From contig NZ_KE383876.1 of assembly GCF_000422565.1 (NCBI RefSeq), forward strand, positions 158,803 through 222,802: DNA of 64,000 nucleotides, in the 5' to 3' direction. The DNA comes from Desulfovibrio aminophilus DSM 12254. GTDB lineage: Bacteria; Desulfobacterota; Desulfovibrionia; Desulfovibrionales; Desulfovibrionaceae. Position numbers and translations under genes: made by a program. Shown here piece after piece: positions 28,644 through 38,766 of the stretch. Under the pieces are notes generated by a model. The model was given only the letters and a program-made list of their open reading frames with translations, had not been told where the DNA came from and did not search any database. Position 1 is the first letter of the stretch. Every line of letters begins with the position of its first letter.

Positions 28644-30959
28644 ATGTTCAAGAAGAGCATCAGTTCGGTGTTGATCGCCTCCGTGGCCCTGGCCGTGATC
28701 CTGGCCGTCTCGGCCATCGTGGCCTATGTCTCGAACTCCACCAATGGTCTCGCCCTGGACCTGAACAAGCAGGCCATGCAGCAAATGACCGTCACCACCA
28801 ACCGGGCCCTGGACGCCTACATGAACGGCGCCAAGACCATGGTGGAGACCCTGGCCGCGCAGCAGGCCGTGCTGGAGGCGTTCGGAGGCGACCCGACCCG
28901 GGCCAAGGAACGGCTCAGGAACTACATTTCGGTGAACAAGGACTACTGGGCCATCCTGATCTTCGACGCCAAGGGCAACATCCTGGCAGGCTACAACGCC
29001 AAGGGCGAGGACATGGCGGGCCAGAGCCGCGCCGAGCGGGACTACGTCAAGGCCATCGTCTCGGGCCAGGACTTCTTCATCGCCAAGGAAGTCCTCAGCG
29101 CCAAGAGCGGCGACGGCGACATCATGGTCTTCACCATGGCCAAGGGCGTGAAGGACGCGAGCGGCAGGGTGCTGGGCGGCGTGGGCGCCTTTCCCAAGTG
29201 GGAGACGTTCACCTCGACCTTCATCGATCCGCCCCGCTTCGGCGAACGCGGCTACGGCTTCATGGTCGACGCCCAGGGGCGGATGATCGCCCACGCCGTG
29301 GACAAGTCCACCCTGCTCAAGAATTTCTCCGATCAGGAGTTCATCAAGAAGGCCCTGGAGATCAAGAACGGCGAACTGTTCTACGACTGGAAGGGCGAAC
29401 GGAAGTACATGGTGGTCTCCACCGACCAGGATACGGGTTGGTCCATCTGCATGAGCGCCTACGTCTCCGAACTCACCGAGACCGCCACGGCCCAGCGCAA
29501 CATGCTCATGGGCATCGGCGCGGCCTCGGTGCTCATCCTGGTGGGGGCCATCTTCCTCATCATCAGCCGCCTGGTGGTCCGGCCGATCCAGGACATCGAG
29601 ACCTTCACCGCGGCCATCGCCAAGGGCGACTTCAAGGCCGTGCTGCGCACGGGCTTCCGCTTCGAGCTGCTGAGCCTGTCCGAGAACATCCGCGGCATGG
29701 TGGCGGAACTCAAGAACAAGCTCGGCTTCGCCCAGGGCGTGCTGGACGGCTTCGTCCTGCCCTGCGCCGTGGTGGACGTGAACAACCGCATGTCCTTCAT
29801 CAACCCGCACATGATGCGGGCCATCGAGCGTGACGGCGCGCCCGCCTCCCACTACGGCGAAACCTCGGGGCAGCTCTACTACGGCCAGGCCGACCACGAC
29901 ACCATCTCGGCCAAGGCCCTGCGCGAAAAGCGCATGCTCCAGGACGAGGTGGACTACAAGACCGCAAGGGGCAACCAGAAGATCTTCGACGTCACCGCAA
30001 CCCCCATCAATGACCTGGACGGCAACCTCATCGGCGTGCTGAACGTCTGGTTCGAGCTGACCGAGATCCGCGAACAGCAGAAGAAGATCGCCGCGCAGAA
30101 CGAAAAGATCGCCAAGGCCGCCGCCGCCGCGGACGCCGTCTCCAACCAGGTGGCCTCGGCCTCCGAGGAGCTGTCGGCCCAGATCGAGCAGTCCAGCCGG
30201 GGCTCCGAGGAACAGCGCAACCGCACCGGCGAGGCCGCCACGGCCATGGAGGAGATGAACGCCACGGTCATGGAGGTGGCCAAGAGCGCCTCGGCCGCGG
30301 CCGAACTGGCGGACAAGACCAAGGCCAAGGCCCAGGAGGGCGAGCGGCTGGTGGACGACGTGGTGGCCACCATCACGCGCATCAACGAGCAGTCCGAGGT
30401 GCTCAAGGCCGACATGACCGAGCTGGGCAAGCAGGCCGAAGGCATCGGCCAGATCATGAACGTCATCGCCGACATCGCGGACCAGACCAACCTCCTGGCG
30501 CTCAACGCCGCCATCGAGGCCGCCCGCGCGGGCGAGGCGGGACGAGGCTTCGCGGTCGTGGCCGACGAGGTGCGCAAGCTGGCCGAGAAGACCATGAGCG
30601 CCACCAACGAGGTCGGGGCCTACATCCAGGCCGTGCAGGAAAGCGCGCGCAAGAACATCAGGAACACCGAGTCCACGGCCCAGGCCATCACCGCCAGCAC
30701 CCAGACCGCCGGGAAGTCCGGCGAGGCGCTGCGCGAGATCGTGGACATGGTCGAGCGCACCGCCGACCAGGTGCGCGGCATCGCCACCGCCTCCGAGGAG
30801 CAATCCTCGGCCAGCGAGGAGATCAGCCGGACCACCGAGGACATCAACCGCATAGCGGCCGAGACCGCCGAGGCCATGAACCAGTCCGCCCAGGCGGTGT
30901 CCGACCTGTCCCGACTGGCCCAGGACCTGAAGAGCATCATCACCGACATGCAGGACTGA
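28644..30959 (+). CDS. Methyl-accepting chemotaxis protein with dCache sensor and PAS
   Basis: 771 residues. TM1 about 8-30, dCache_1 periplasmic sensor about 35-275 ([34 protein letters not shown]), TM2 about 285-305, HAMP, a PAS domain about 370-480 ([18 protein letters not shown]), and the MCP signalling domain with the conserved hairpin tip ([22 protein letters not shown]). It should pass an amino-acid or small-carboxylate type signal to CheA. ATG 28644 is chosen for AAGGGGGA upstream. There is no CheR-tether pentapeptide at the end. Confidence 0.9.
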   Translation: MFKKSISSVLIASVALAVILAVSAIVAYVSNSTNGLALDLNKQAMQQMTVTTNRALDAYMNGAKTMVETLAAQQAVLEAFGGDPTRAKERLRNYISVNKDYWAILIFDAKGNILAGYNAKGEDMAGQSRAERDYVKAIVSGQDFFIAKEVLSAKSGDGDIMVFTMAKGVKDASGRVLGGVGAFPKWETFTSTFIDPPRFGERGYGFMVDAQGRMIAHAVDKSTLLKNFSDQEFIKKALEIKNGELFYDWKGERKYMVVSTDQDTGWSICMSAYVSELTETATAQRNMLMGIGAASVLILVGAIFLIISRLVVRPIQDIETFTAAIAKGDFKAVLRTGFRFELLSLSENIRGMVAELKNKLGFAQGVLDGFVLPCAVVDVNNRMSFINPHMMRAIERDGAPASHYGETSGQLYYGQADHDTISAKALREKRMLQDEVDYKTARGNQKIFDVTATPINDLDGNLIGVLNVWFELTEIREQQKKIAAQNEKIAKAAAAADAVSNQVASASEELSAQIEQSSRGSEEQRNRTGEAATAMEEMNATVMEVAKSASAAAELADKTKAKAQEGERLVDDVVATITRINEQSEVLKADMTELGKQAEGIGQIMNVIADIADQTNLLALNAAIEAARAGEAGRGFAVVADEVRKLAEKTMSATNEVGAYIQAVQESARKNIRNTESTAQAITASTQTAGKSGEALREIVDMVERTADQVRGIATASEEQSSASEEISRTTEDINRIAAETAEAMNQSAQAVSDLSRLAQDLKSIITDMQD

Positions 30960-30986
30960 GCCCCTTCGGGGCCTTTCATGAAGACG

Positions 30987-31015
30987 AAAAGGCGGGAGGC
31001 GACTCCCGCCTTTTT
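30987..31015 (+). terminator. Terminator after chemotaxis receptor
   Basis: 12-bp stem AAAAGGCGGGAG / CTCCCGCCTTTT with GCGA loop and a T-run. Confidence 0.9.
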
Positions 31016-31081
31016 CTTCGGCCTTGCCGGAAAGATTCCTTTCGGGGGCATGGAAGGCGACGCGACGCGCCTTTTCGCCTT

Positions 31082-31843
31082 CTATTGCTGGGCGGAGCCC
31101 TCTCCAAGGACGGCTTTGATGTCCTGGATGTAGCGCTCGATGTCCCGGGCGGCCTCCTCGGGGATCTCCCGGAACAGGAGCCCCAGGGTCAGGCGCTGGC
31201 CGTCCTGGCGGAGGGCCCGCACGTCGGCGGGGATGCGCAGTTCCATGGAGCAGCCGAAGAAGGAGGTCGCCACGGTCAGGGTTTCGCCCACGACCGGAGC
31301 CGGGTCCGGAACGGAGAGGCCGGAGACGAAGCGGCAGCCGCTCTTGGACACGTTCAGCAGCATGCCCTGGCAGGCTTCGCCCTGGGTGCGCTCCAGGCCG
31401 GCGCGCACGAAGCAGTTCACCCGGTCCTCCTTGCGCAGGCTCAACGTCTCCACCTTCCCGGGATAGCGCGCGAAGAGCAGGCGTTCGGGCCGGAAAAGCA
31501 CCGAGTCCACCACGGAGTGGAAGCCGTAGAGCGTGCCGTCGGGGTGCAGATAGCGCAGGATCAGGCCCCGGTCCTGGTAGAGCTGATCGCGGATCTCGGG
31601 CCGGGCGGGAAAGGTCGTGAGCACGAAGCGGTCCTGGTCCCAGCCCACCACCTTGGCCTTGAAGCTGCGGCGCAGGCCCTCGATCTCCACCAGCACCGCC
31701 CCGCCCACGGTCAGGTCCAGGCGCGGCGCGGGTCGTGAGTCCTCGTGATTCGCGGCCGCCGGAGTCCCGGCCTCCGGAGTTTCGGCGCTCGGGGTTTCAG
31801 CGGCTTGCGTGGCGGTCCCGGCGGGAATCTTGTCCTCGGGCAT
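31082..31843 (-). CDS. PilZ-domain c-di-GMP-binding protein (YcgR/flagellar brake-like)
   Basis: 253 residues. A disordered proline/alanine-rich start (to about 40) is followed by a YcgR-N-like beta domain and a C-terminal PilZ domain from about 140. The c-di-GMP motifs are visible: RKEDRVNC (an RxxxR-like start) and NVSKSGCRF (the DxSxxG-type motif with N for D). It likely tunes motility or surface behaviour in response to c-di-GMP. The ATG has GAGGAGA upstream. It lies 14 nt after the dehydrogenase gene (same strand), so the two may be co-transcribed without an evident functional link. Confidence 0.8.
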   Translation of the reverse strand: MPEDKIPAGTATQAAETPSAETPEAGTPAAANHEDSRPAPRLDLTVGGAVLVEIEGLRRSFKAKVVGWDQDRFVLTTFPARPEIRDQLYQDRGLILRYLHPDGTLYGFHSVVDSVLFRPERLLFARYPGKVETLSLRKEDRVNCFVRAGLERTQGEACQGMLLNVSKSGCRFVSGLSVPDPAPVVGETLTVATSFFGCSMELRIPADVRALRQDGQRLTLGLLFREIPEEAARDIERYIQDIKAVLGEGSAQQ

Positions 31844-31857
31844 GGGATCTCCTCGGC

Positions 31858-32823
31858 TCAGGGGGTGAGCAGCACCTTCATGGCCCCGGGCCGGGAAGCG
31901 GCGGCCAGGGCCTGTTCGTGCTCCTCGAAGGAAAAACGGGCCTCGATGAGCGGCCGGGGGTCCAGGCCTCCGGCCAGACGCTCCAGCGCCAGGGACTGGT
32001 CCCCGCAACGCGAGCCCATGAGCGTGATCTCGTCCACCACCAGCCTGGCCAGGTCCAGACGCGACGGGTTGCGCGAGGTGGTCTTGGCCACCACGATCCC
32101 CTCGGGTCGGACCAACGCCAGGGCCGTGTCCAGGCCGTCCTCTCGTCCCGTGGCCTCGATGACCACGTCGAAGAGGCCGAGGATTTCGCGGGCACGGGCC
32201 GGGGGCGTCCCGGCGGGCAGGAGCGCGGTGCGCGCGCCCCGGGCCAGGGCCAGTTTGGCCTCGTGGCGCCCGGCCAGGGTCAGGTCCGGACAGTCCGGGG
32301 CCAGGCCCAGGGCGGTCAGGATGCCGAGCTTGCCGTCGCCCAGGACCAGAACCCGGCGGCCGGAGAGATCCACCTGCCGCCCGGGCTCCAGGGCCGCGGC
32401 CAGGGGTTCGGCGAACACGGCGCAGTCCTCGGGCAGGCCCTCGGGCACGGCCAGGAGGTTACGCGCGGGCACGGTGAGATATTCCGCGAAGCAGCCGGGC
32501 CGGGCCACGATGCCGAGCACCGTGCGCGTGGGGCAGTGGCGCGGGTCGCCCGCCAGGCAGAGGGGACACCCGCCGCAGCCGCAGTTGATGTCCGCCGAGA
32601 CCCGGCGGCCCACCCACTCCGGCGCGTCGGGGCATTCCTCCACCAGGCCGACGAACTCGTGACCGGCCACCCCGGAAAAGCCGTAGTAGCCTTGCAGAAG
32701 CTCCAGGTCGGTGTTGCAGACGCCCGCCAGGAGCACCCGCACCAGGGCCTCGCCCGGGCCGGGACGGGGTTTCGGCCCCTCGGCCGACAGGCTCTTTCCG
32801 TTCTCGAAGACGATGCTCCGCAT
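31858..32823 (-). CDS. Zn-dependent medium-chain alcohol/threonine dehydrogenase-like protein
   Basis: 321 residues, slightly short for the MDR family (usually 340-350). Catalytic zinc ligands lie in AGVCNTDLE (C) and AGHEFVG (HE), the structural zinc cysteines in CGCGGCPLCLAGDPRHC, and a Rossmann NAD(P) loop in VLVLGDGKLGIL. It should oxidise or reduce an alcohol or sugar alcohol, cytoplasmic. The substrate is unknown. The start has GGGAGGAG 4 nt upstream. Confidence 0.82.
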   Translation of the reverse strand: MRSIVFENGKSLSAEGPKPRPGPGEALVRVLLAGVCNTDLELLQGYYGFSGVAGHEFVGLVEECPDAPEWVGRRVSADINCGCGGCPLCLAGDPRHCPTRTVLGIVARPGCFAEYLTVPARNLLAVPEGLPEDCAVFAEPLAAALEPGRQVDLSGRRVLVLGDGKLGILTALGLAPDCPDLTLAGRHEAKLALARGARTALLPAGTPPARAREILGLFDVVIEATGREDGLDTALALVRPEGIVVAKTTSRNPSRLDLARLVVDEITLMGSRCGDQSLALERLAGGLDPRPLIEARFSFEEHEQALAAASRPGAMKVLLTP

Positions 32824-33189
32824 GGCTCCTCCCTGGCGGGACGCGTCCCTGCCCTGAAACATACCCCAGTCCGCGGCCGCCCGGCAACCGGACAGGGCCG
32901 AACGAAAATCAGACTCCGCCGGGAAGTCCGTTCCCGGGCGGGGCTCTCTCGCCCTTCCCCCAGGCTGAAGCGCAAAAATCCTTGAATCACGGGCCTTCTC
33001 CGCGACGGACCTCTCCTTGACAGGGTCGCGCGGGCACCCTAAGGTCGGGCTGCGAAAAAAGCCAAACCCGTCGCGAGGCAGGGGCGGAAAGCCGCGGATC
33101 TCGGACCAGGAACGAGACTGCCGGGCCGCTCGCAGTCGGGCCTGACCGGCCCGCCCTCCTGTCTTTTTCCGACGGCCGGAGCCCGCAGC
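32824..33189. other. 366-nt intergenic region with one promoter
   Basis: A plus-strand promoter at 33017-33045 is the only feature recognised; I see no gene, repeat or terminator. Confidence 0.5.
33017..33045 (+). promoter_or_regulatory. Sigma-70-type promoter for the first TPR gene
   Basis: TTGACA, 17 nt, TAAGGT: perfect -35, half-matching -10. The start would leave about 138 nt of leader. Confidence 0.5.
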
Positions 33190-33954
33190 ATGGCCTGTTG
33201 TCCCACCGAAGAGCGCATCAAGGGCGCCTTCTCCACCGCCAAGACCTCCAAGGTCGGCACCGGGGCCACGGCCAAAAAGGTCTCCACCACGATCTACGTC
33301 TTCGCCGAGGAGTTGGAGGACGACAAGATCAAGATCCAGGCCGTGAACGAGAACCACGTGCCCACGGGCCCCACCCGGACCATCTCCCGCGACGACCTCT
33401 TGCGCGACTTCTTCCCGGACCCGGAATACTACCACAAGACCATGCTGCCGCAGATGCGCGAACTGGCCAAGCAGATCGCCAGCGGCGAACGCCACCTGAA
33501 AAACGGCCAGCCCTTCACCGCCGAACTCAGCTTCGCGAACGCCCTGAACCTGGACGAACAGAACATCCGCGCCAACTTCGGCATCGGGCTGGTCTATCTG
33601 CGGCGGGGCGAGAAGGAAAAGGCCCTGGAGGTGCTCCGACGGCTGGTGACCCTGGACGCGGCCTTCGAGAAGCGCCACAAGCACCTGTTCAACGAGTTCG
33701 GCATCAACCTGCGCAGGAACGGCATGTACGAGCAGGCCCTGGACTACTACGGCCGGGCCTTGGACTTCGCCAAGGACGACGAACACCTCTTCTTCAACAT
33801 CGCCCGCACGCACATCGAGCGCCGCGACCTCGGACGGGCCCGCGAGGCCCTGGAACAGGCCCTGGCCATCAATCCCGGCTTCGCCGAAGCCAGGGACTAC
33901 CTGGCCAAATTGGCGCGCGGTCCGGCCGGGCTCAAGCTCACCCCTTCATCCTGA
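33190..33954 (+). CDS. TPR-repeat protein, paralogue 1
   Basis: 254 residues. N-terminal 100-residue domain (RIKGAFSTAKTSK ... YVFAEE ... ISRDDLL ... FFPDPEYY) followed by about three TPR units (residues 110-245). The signature RHKHLFNEFGI and a start like ERIKGxFS are shared with the gene at 37576, so they are paralogues. TPRs bind partner proteins; no enzyme domain is visible. N-terminal cysteines (MACCPTEER) are unique to this copy. The 3' end overlaps the CFA-synthase gene by 17 nt tail-to-tail. Confidence 0.8.
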   Translation: MACCPTEERIKGAFSTAKTSKVGTGATAKKVSTTIYVFAEELEDDKIKIQAVNENHVPTGPTRTISRDDLLRDFFPDPEYYHKTMLPQMRELAKQIASGERHLKNGQPFTAELSFANALNLDEQNIRANFGIGLVYLRRGEKEKALEVLRRLVTLDAAFEKRHKHLFNEFGINLRRNGMYEQALDYYGRALDFAKDDEHLFFNIARTHIERRDLGRAREALEQALAINPGFAEARDYLAKLARGPAGLKLTPSS

Positions 33955-35086
33955 TCCTGGCGCCGCGCCGCTCCGGGCGGCAGGGCGGCTGCGGCGCTCC
34001 CACCGGCGTGAGCACCACCTGCCAGACCTGGATGTCCCGGGCCGCGAAGGCCCCCGCGCTGGAGAGCAGGTAATAGCGCCACATGCGGCGGAAGCGTTCG
34101 CCGTAGCGTCCGGCCAGGCCGGGCCAGGCCGCCTCGAAGTTGGCGTGCCAGCAGCGCAGGGTGCGCGCGTAGTGCGGTCCCAGGTTGTGCCAGTCCTCGA
34201 TGACGAAGAGCCCCTCGGCGGCCCGGGCGATCTGCATGGGGCTCGGCAGATCCCCGCGCGGAAAGATGTAGCGCTCGATCCAGGGATCGCAGCCAGGGGC
34301 CGTGCGGTTGGCCCCGATGGTATGCAGGAGGAAGACCCCACCGGGCTCCAGGGCGTTCAGCACGGCCCGCATGTAGGTCCGGTGGTTTCTCGCGCCCACG
34401 TGTTCGAACATGCCCACGGACACGGCCTTGGTGTAGGCGCCGGGAATCTCGCGGTAATCGCTCTCGAGGATCTCCACGGGCAGGCCCTCGCAATGCTCCC
34501 GGGCGAAGGCGATCTGCTCCCGCGAGATGTTCACGCCCGTGACCCGGCAGCCGCGCGTCTCGGCGGCGTGGCGGGCCAGCCCGCCGAAGCCGCAGCCGAT
34601 GTCCAGGAGATGGTCGCCGGGTTTCAGGCCGAGCTTGCCGCAGACGAGTTCCAGCTTGGCGAGCTGGGCCTCGGCCAGACTCTCGGCTCCGTCCTCGAAA
34701 TAGGCGCAGCTGTACTGCATGCGGGGGTCGAGGAAGGCCCGGAAGAGATCGTTGCCCAGGTCGTAGTGGCGGCGGGCCGCCTGCAGGGCCCCCCGGCGGG
34801 TCTGACGGTTGCGCAGCAGGGCCGGGAGCAGGGAGAGAAGCAGGCGCGGGCCGCCGCGCACGGCCTCGTCGAGGTGGGCGGCCAGCACGCGGCGGAAGAA
34901 CTCGTCCAGTTGGCCGCAGTCCCACCAGCCGTCCATGTAGGCCTCGCCCAGGCCGAGATTCTTTTGAAGCAGGGCCCGGTCGTAGACCCGGGTGTCGTGG
35001 ACCCGGACGTCCCAGGGAGCGGGGCCGTTGAGGGTGACTCCGGCCCGGCCCAGAAGATCCCCAAACAGGCGTTCGGAAGCGTTCAT
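33938..35086 (-). CDS. cfa: Cyclopropane-fatty-acyl-phospholipid synthase
   Basis: 382 residues. SAM-binding motif I LLDIGCGFGGLARHA, motif after it VTGVNISREQ, catalytic-site type residues in YFEDGAES and HTIGANR, and the C-terminal WRYYLLSSAGAF segment, as in CFA synthases. It transfers a methylene from SAM to unsaturated acyl chains in the membrane, giving cyclopropane rings, a stress adaptation. The N-terminal helix set (residues 1-110) is complete. No ribosome site is seen before the ATG. Confidence 0.88.
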   Translation of the reverse strand: MNASERLFGDLLGRAGVTLNGPAPWDVRVHDTRVYDRALLQKNLGLGEAYMDGWWDCGQLDEFFRRVLAAHLDEAVRGGPRLLLSLLPALLRNRQTRRGALQAARRHYDLGNDLFRAFLDPRMQYSCAYFEDGAESLAEAQLAKLELVCGKLGLKPGDHLLDIGCGFGGLARHAAETRGCRVTGVNISREQIAFAREHCEGLPVEILESDYREIPGAYTKAVSVGMFEHVGARNHRTYMRAVLNALEPGGVFLLHTIGANRTAPGCDPWIERYIFPRGDLPSPMQIARAAEGLFVIEDWHNLGPHYARTLRCWHANFEAAWPGLAGRYGERFRRMWRYYLLSSAGAFAARDIQVWQVVLTPVGAPQPPCRPERRGARIRMKG

Positions 35087-35260
35087 GGCCGTGCCCCGCG
35101 TGCTTTCGCGCGGATTCCGTCCCGAACATAGCCCTTTTGGCGGCCGGGGGGAAGTCCCGTCCGGAAACTCCCGTCGGGCGTGACATCGGCGGCGAAATGC
35201 GTCAGAAGATAGCGGACGACGCCCCGGCCGGACGCCGGGCCGAACCCCTTGGAGGAACGC

Positions 35261-35944
35261 ATGGACGCTCTTCAGGCCGTGGGCCGCGTGACCCTGTTCG
35301 ACGGCCTGCCCCAGGCCCAGCTGGAGGCCGTGGCGCGCATCGCGGTGCGCAAGCGCGTGGACAGGGGCCGGGAGATCTTCCAGCAGGGCGACCCAGCCGA
35401 CGGGTTCTACGCCGTGGCCGAGGGCAAGGTGAAGATCTTCAATTCCAACCCGGCGGGCAAGGAGCAGATCCTGCACGTCTTCGGCCCGGGCGAGTCCTTC
35501 GGCGAGGTGGCCGTGTTCGAGCGCGGAGTGTTTCCCGCCGCGGCCCAGGCCCTGGAGGACTCCGAGCTGCTCTTCTTCCCGCGCCGGGCCTTCGGCGAAG
35601 CCATCCGCAACGACCCGGAGCTGGCCATGAACATGCTCGGCCTGCTCTCGGTCCGGCTGCGCATGCTCGTGCGCAAGATCGAGGAGGTCAGCCTCAAGGA
35701 GGTGCCCGCGCGGCTGGCGGCCTATCTCCTGGCCCTGCCCCGCGACCAGGGCGGAAACCACGTGCGCCTGGACATTCCCAAGGGCCAGATCGCGCTCTCC
35801 CTGGGCACGATCCAGGAAACCCTCTCCCGAACCCTGAAACGCTTCGCGGAAAACGGCCTCATCGCCATGCGGGGCCGCGAGATCACCCTCTCCGACCCCG
35901 AACGGCTGGCACGCATCGCCGAGGGCGAACGCTTCGAGGGTTGA
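35261..35944 (+). CDS. Crp/Fnr-family regulator without cysteines (HcpR candidate)
   Basis: 227 residues. Cyclic-nucleotide-type beta-roll (residues 10-120), long dimer helix, and a C-terminal HTH with recognition-helix sequence IQETLSRTLKRF, i.e. the E-x2-SR pattern that reads TTGA half-sites. There is no cysteine at all, so it is not an Fe-S FNR. HcpR of Desulfovibrio also lacks an Fe-S cluster, and this window has three TTGAC-N4-GTCAA sites, so HcpR is a fair candidate. The local neighbours do not help. The ATG has TTGGAGGAA upstream. Confidence 0.72.
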   Translation: MDALQAVGRVTLFDGLPQAQLEAVARIAVRKRVDRGREIFQQGDPADGFYAVAEGKVKIFNSNPAGKEQILHVFGPGESFGEVAVFERGVFPAAAQALEDSELLFFPRRAFGEAIRNDPELAMNMLGLLSVRLRMLVRKIEEVSLKEVPARLAAYLLALPRDQGGNHVRLDIPKGQIALSLGTIQETLSRTLKRFAENGLIAMRGREITLSDPERLARIAEGERFEG

Positions 35945-36023
35945 GTCCCGTCTTGACGCACCCCGCCCGCGCCGGGCACCCTGATGTTTCGGCCGGGGCA
36001 TTCCGGCCGGAACGGAGCACCCG

Positions 36024-37340
36024 ATGAATCCCTTGTACCTGGAAATGGCGGCGATCCTTTTTCTCATCCTGCTCAACGGCTTCTTCTCCATGGCCGAGAT
36101 GGCCCTGGTCTCCTCGCGGGCCGTGCGCCTGCGGAACATGGCCGGGGGCGGCGACCGGCGCGCGAGGCTGGCCCTGGACATGCGCCTGCGGCCCGAGCGC
36201 TTCCTCTCCACCGTGCAGATCGGCATCACCGTGGTGGGCGTGCTCACCGGGGTCTACGGCGGGGCCACCCTGGTGACGGCGGCGACCCGGCTCCTGGTCG
36301 AGGCGGACATGCCGGTCCAGGCCGCCGAGGCCCTGGCCGTGGCCCTGGTGGTGGCCTCCATCACCTTTCTGACCCTGGTGCTCGGCGAACTGGCCCCCAA
36401 GCGTCTGGCCCTGCGGCGGCCCGAGCGGCTGGCCGCGGCCGCCGCCCCGCTCATGCGCCTGCTCATGACCCTCTGCCTGCCCCTGGTGCAGCTCCTGAGC
36501 CTGTCCACCAACGCGGTGCTCCGCGTCCTGGGCGTGTCCGGCAAGGGCGAGGCGGCCGTGACCGAGGAGGACATCCGGGGGCTCATCGCCGAGGGCGCCA
36601 AGAGCGGCGTCCTGGAGGATTCCGAACGGGACATGATCGAGCGCATCTTCCGCCTGGGCGACCGCCGGGTGGAGGCGATCATGACCCACCGCTCGCGGGT
36701 GGCCTGGATCGACCTGGACGCCCCGGCCGAGGAGAACCTGCGCACGATCCTGGAGCAGCCCTACGGCCGCTTCCCCGCGGCCCGGGGCGAACTGGAGGAC
36801 GTGCTCGGCGTGGTCCGGGCCCGGGACGTGCTCACGGCCGGTCTCGCGGGCGGTCCGACGGACATCGCGGCCCACGTGCGGCCGGCCCTGTTCGCGCCGA
36901 CCACCATGCACGCGACGCGCCTGCTGGAGATCTTCAGGCAGCGGCCCGGCATGCACTTCGCCGTGGTGGTGGACGAATACGGCGTGATCCAGGGCATCGT
37001 CACGCTCTACGACATCCTGGAGGCCATCGTGGGCGACATCCCCACCCCGGGCGCGCTTCCCGAGCCCTCGGTCCTGCGGCGTGAGGACGGCTCCCTGCTG
37101 GTGGACGCGCTCCTGCCCATGGACGAGGCCCTGGACGTGCTGGAGACGCGACTCTCCGAGGAGGACGGCGGCCCCTTCCGCACCCTGGCCGGATTCGTCC
37201 TGCACCACCTGGGCCGTCCGCCCGCGCTGGGCGACCGCTTCCGCTGGAAGGGCTTCGAATTCGAGATCGTGGACCTGGACGGCGCGCGCATCGACAAGCT
37301 GCTCGTCACGCCGCCGCCGGACCAGGACGGGGACTTCTAG
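36024..37340 (+). CDS. CorC/HlyC-family membrane protein with CBS pair (CNNM/DUF21)
   Basis: 438 residues. DUF21 transmembrane domain (about 1-190, four helices, TMAEM/GELAPKRL motifs), two CBS domains (about 200-330, MTHRSRVAWIDL and FAVVVDEYGVIQGIVT), and a C-terminal CorC_HlyC domain (350-430, DGSLLVDALLPM, GDRFRWKGFEFEI). The family handles divalent cations (Mg2+/Co2+) or resists them. It is complete and monocistronic, directly followed by the second TPR gene. Confidence 0.88.
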   Translation: MNPLYLEMAAILFLILLNGFFSMAEMALVSSRAVRLRNMAGGGDRRARLALDMRLRPERFLSTVQIGITVVGVLTGVYGGATLVTAATRLLVEADMPVQAAEALAVALVVASITFLTLVLGELAPKRLALRRPERLAAAAAPLMRLLMTLCLPLVQLLSLSTNAVLRVLGVSGKGEAAVTEEDIRGLIAEGAKSGVLEDSERDMIERIFRLGDRRVEAIMTHRSRVAWIDLDAPAEENLRTILEQPYGRFPAARGELEDVLGVVRARDVLTAGLAGGPTDIAAHVRPALFAPTTMHATRLLEIFRQRPGMHFAVVVDEYGVIQGIVTLYDILEAIVGDIPTPGALPEPSVLRREDGSLLVDALLPMDEALDVLETRLSEEDGGPFRTLAGFVLHHLGRPPALGDRFRWKGFEFEIVDLDGARIDKLLVTPPPDQDGDF

Positions 37341-37575
37341 GCCCCCCGCGCGGCCGCGCCTGTTCGAGGTGAACGGCCCCTTCCCGGACCCGCTGTTACT
37401 TTTTCGCGCCCGGGCTTGCCTCACCCGGGGGGCTTTGACTACGATGGATCGCACGATGAACGTCGGCGAAGCGTTGCGCCCCGACGTTTTTCATCGCCAT
37501 GTCACCGAAAAGTGGGTCTTTTCGCCTCCAGTCGTTCGGAACCGGGCGCGGATCGAGCGAAAGAGCCCGGAGAAG

Positions 37576-38388
37576 ATGATGAGCACGGCGACCCCGCCCC
37601 GCATCAAGGGCGTCTTTTCCTGCGAGGACACGGGCTACGTGGGCTTCGGCGGAACCAAGCGCAAGATCGGGCGCAACTTCCACGTCTACGCCGAGGAGCA
37701 GGACGACGGCCGCATCCTGGTCCAGAGCCTGAACTCCGGGATGGCGCCCTCCGGTCCCCAGGAGATCATGAGCCGCGAGGAACTCCTGAGCAAGTTCCTG
37801 CCCGAGCCGGAACTCTACCTGAACCAGGTTCTGCCGCTCATGGAGAAGGTCGAGTCGCACGTGGAGCGCGGCGACCGGCACCGGGCCAAGGGCGAGTCCT
37901 ATTCCGCCGAATTCGAGTACCGGAGCGCCCTGGACCTGGCCGAGGATCACGTGCGGGCAGTGTTCGGCCTGGGCCTGGTCTACCTGGACCGGGGCGACGC
38001 GGCTTCCGGGGCCCAGGTCTTCAAGCGTCTGGTGGCGCTGCGCGCGGCCTTCGAGGCCCGCCACAAGCATCTCTTCAACGAGTTCGGGATCAAACTGCGC
38101 AAGTGCGGGCTGTTCGCCGAAGCCCTGGAATACTACTCCCGGGCCCGGGAGTTCTCGGGGGACGACGAGAATCTCACCTACAACATCGGCCGGGCCTGGT
38201 TCGAAAAGGGCGACCCGGCCAGGGCCCGCAAGCTCCTGCTCCAGGCCCTGGAGATGCGGCCGGACTTCCCGGAGTGCCGGGAGTTCCTGGCCGTGGTGGA
38301 GCACACCCTCTCGCCGCGCCCGGGCGCGCGGGTGCGCCATCGCGGCGAGGCCGGGCGGGAGGACGCCCGACGCTCCGGGGATCAGTGA
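37576..38388 (+). CDS. TPR-repeat protein, paralogue 2
   Basis: 270 residues, same architecture as 33190-33954: RIKGVFSCEDTG start, YAEEQDDGRIL, ISR/MSREELL, FLPEPELY, then about three TPR units with RHKHLFNEFGI. The basic tail (RVRHRGEAGRED) is extra. GGAG at 37569-37572 gives 3 nt to ATG 37576 and 6 nt to ATG 37579, so either of the tandem ATGs may be used; an upstream ATG at 37444 lacks a site. Function unknown, probably an adaptor. It ends overlapping the ComFB gene tail-to-tail. Confidence 0.78.
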   Translation: MMSTATPPRIKGVFSCEDTGYVGFGGTKRKIGRNFHVYAEEQDDGRILVQSLNSGMAPSGPQEIMSREELLSKFLPEPELYLNQVLPLMEKVESHVERGDRHRAKGESYSAEFEYRSALDLAEDHVRAVFGLGLVYLDRGDAASGAQVFKRLVALRAAFEARHKHLFNEFGIKLRKCGLFAEALEYYSRAREFSGDDENLTYNIGRAWFEKGDPARARKLLLQALEMRPDFPECREFLAVVEHTLSPRPGARVRHRGEAGREDARRSGDQ

Positions 38389-38684
38389 TTGTCGTGGCTC
38401 CGGACCAGCTCGACGGCCCGGGGCAGCTCCTCCTCGATGCGCGCCCGGACCTCGTCCACGCGCCGGGAGAAGTCCTCGCCCGGAGAGTTCTTCTCCAGCA
38501 GGCTGCAGCAGTACAACGGCGGCACCCGGTTGAGCACGATGGCCGCCATGTCCTGCAGGCAGACCGGGCAGCGGCAGAAATCCAGACTTTCGTCCTCGGC
38601 CAGTTCGGATATCCGCGCCAGGACCATGTCCTCGGCCACGTTCTCCAGATCCTCGTACCCCATCCGTCGCTTGGTTCCGCGCAT
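38382..38684 (-). CDS. ComFB-family protein
   Basis: 100 residues matching late-competence ComFB proteins: helix GYEDLENVAEDMV, then CRCPVCLQDMAAIVLN with three cysteines and YCCSLL. Cyanobacterial ComFB-type proteins bind c-di-GMP or c-di-AMP-type signals; in this window several c-di-GMP proteins are present, so a receptor role is possible. GGAGG is 8 nt before the ATG. Confidence 0.8.
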   Translation of the reverse strand: MRGTKRRMGYEDLENVAEDMVLARISELAEDESLDFCRCPVCLQDMAAIVLNRVPPLYCCSLLEKNSPGEDFSRRVDEVRARIEEELPRAVELVRSHDNH

Positions 38685-38766
38685 GTGTTCCGCCTCCGAT
38701 CCTGACTCCCTCATGCCCGATACCCGGGCCCCGGGCAAGGGCCGGCGCGCGGGCGGAGGCCGAAGG

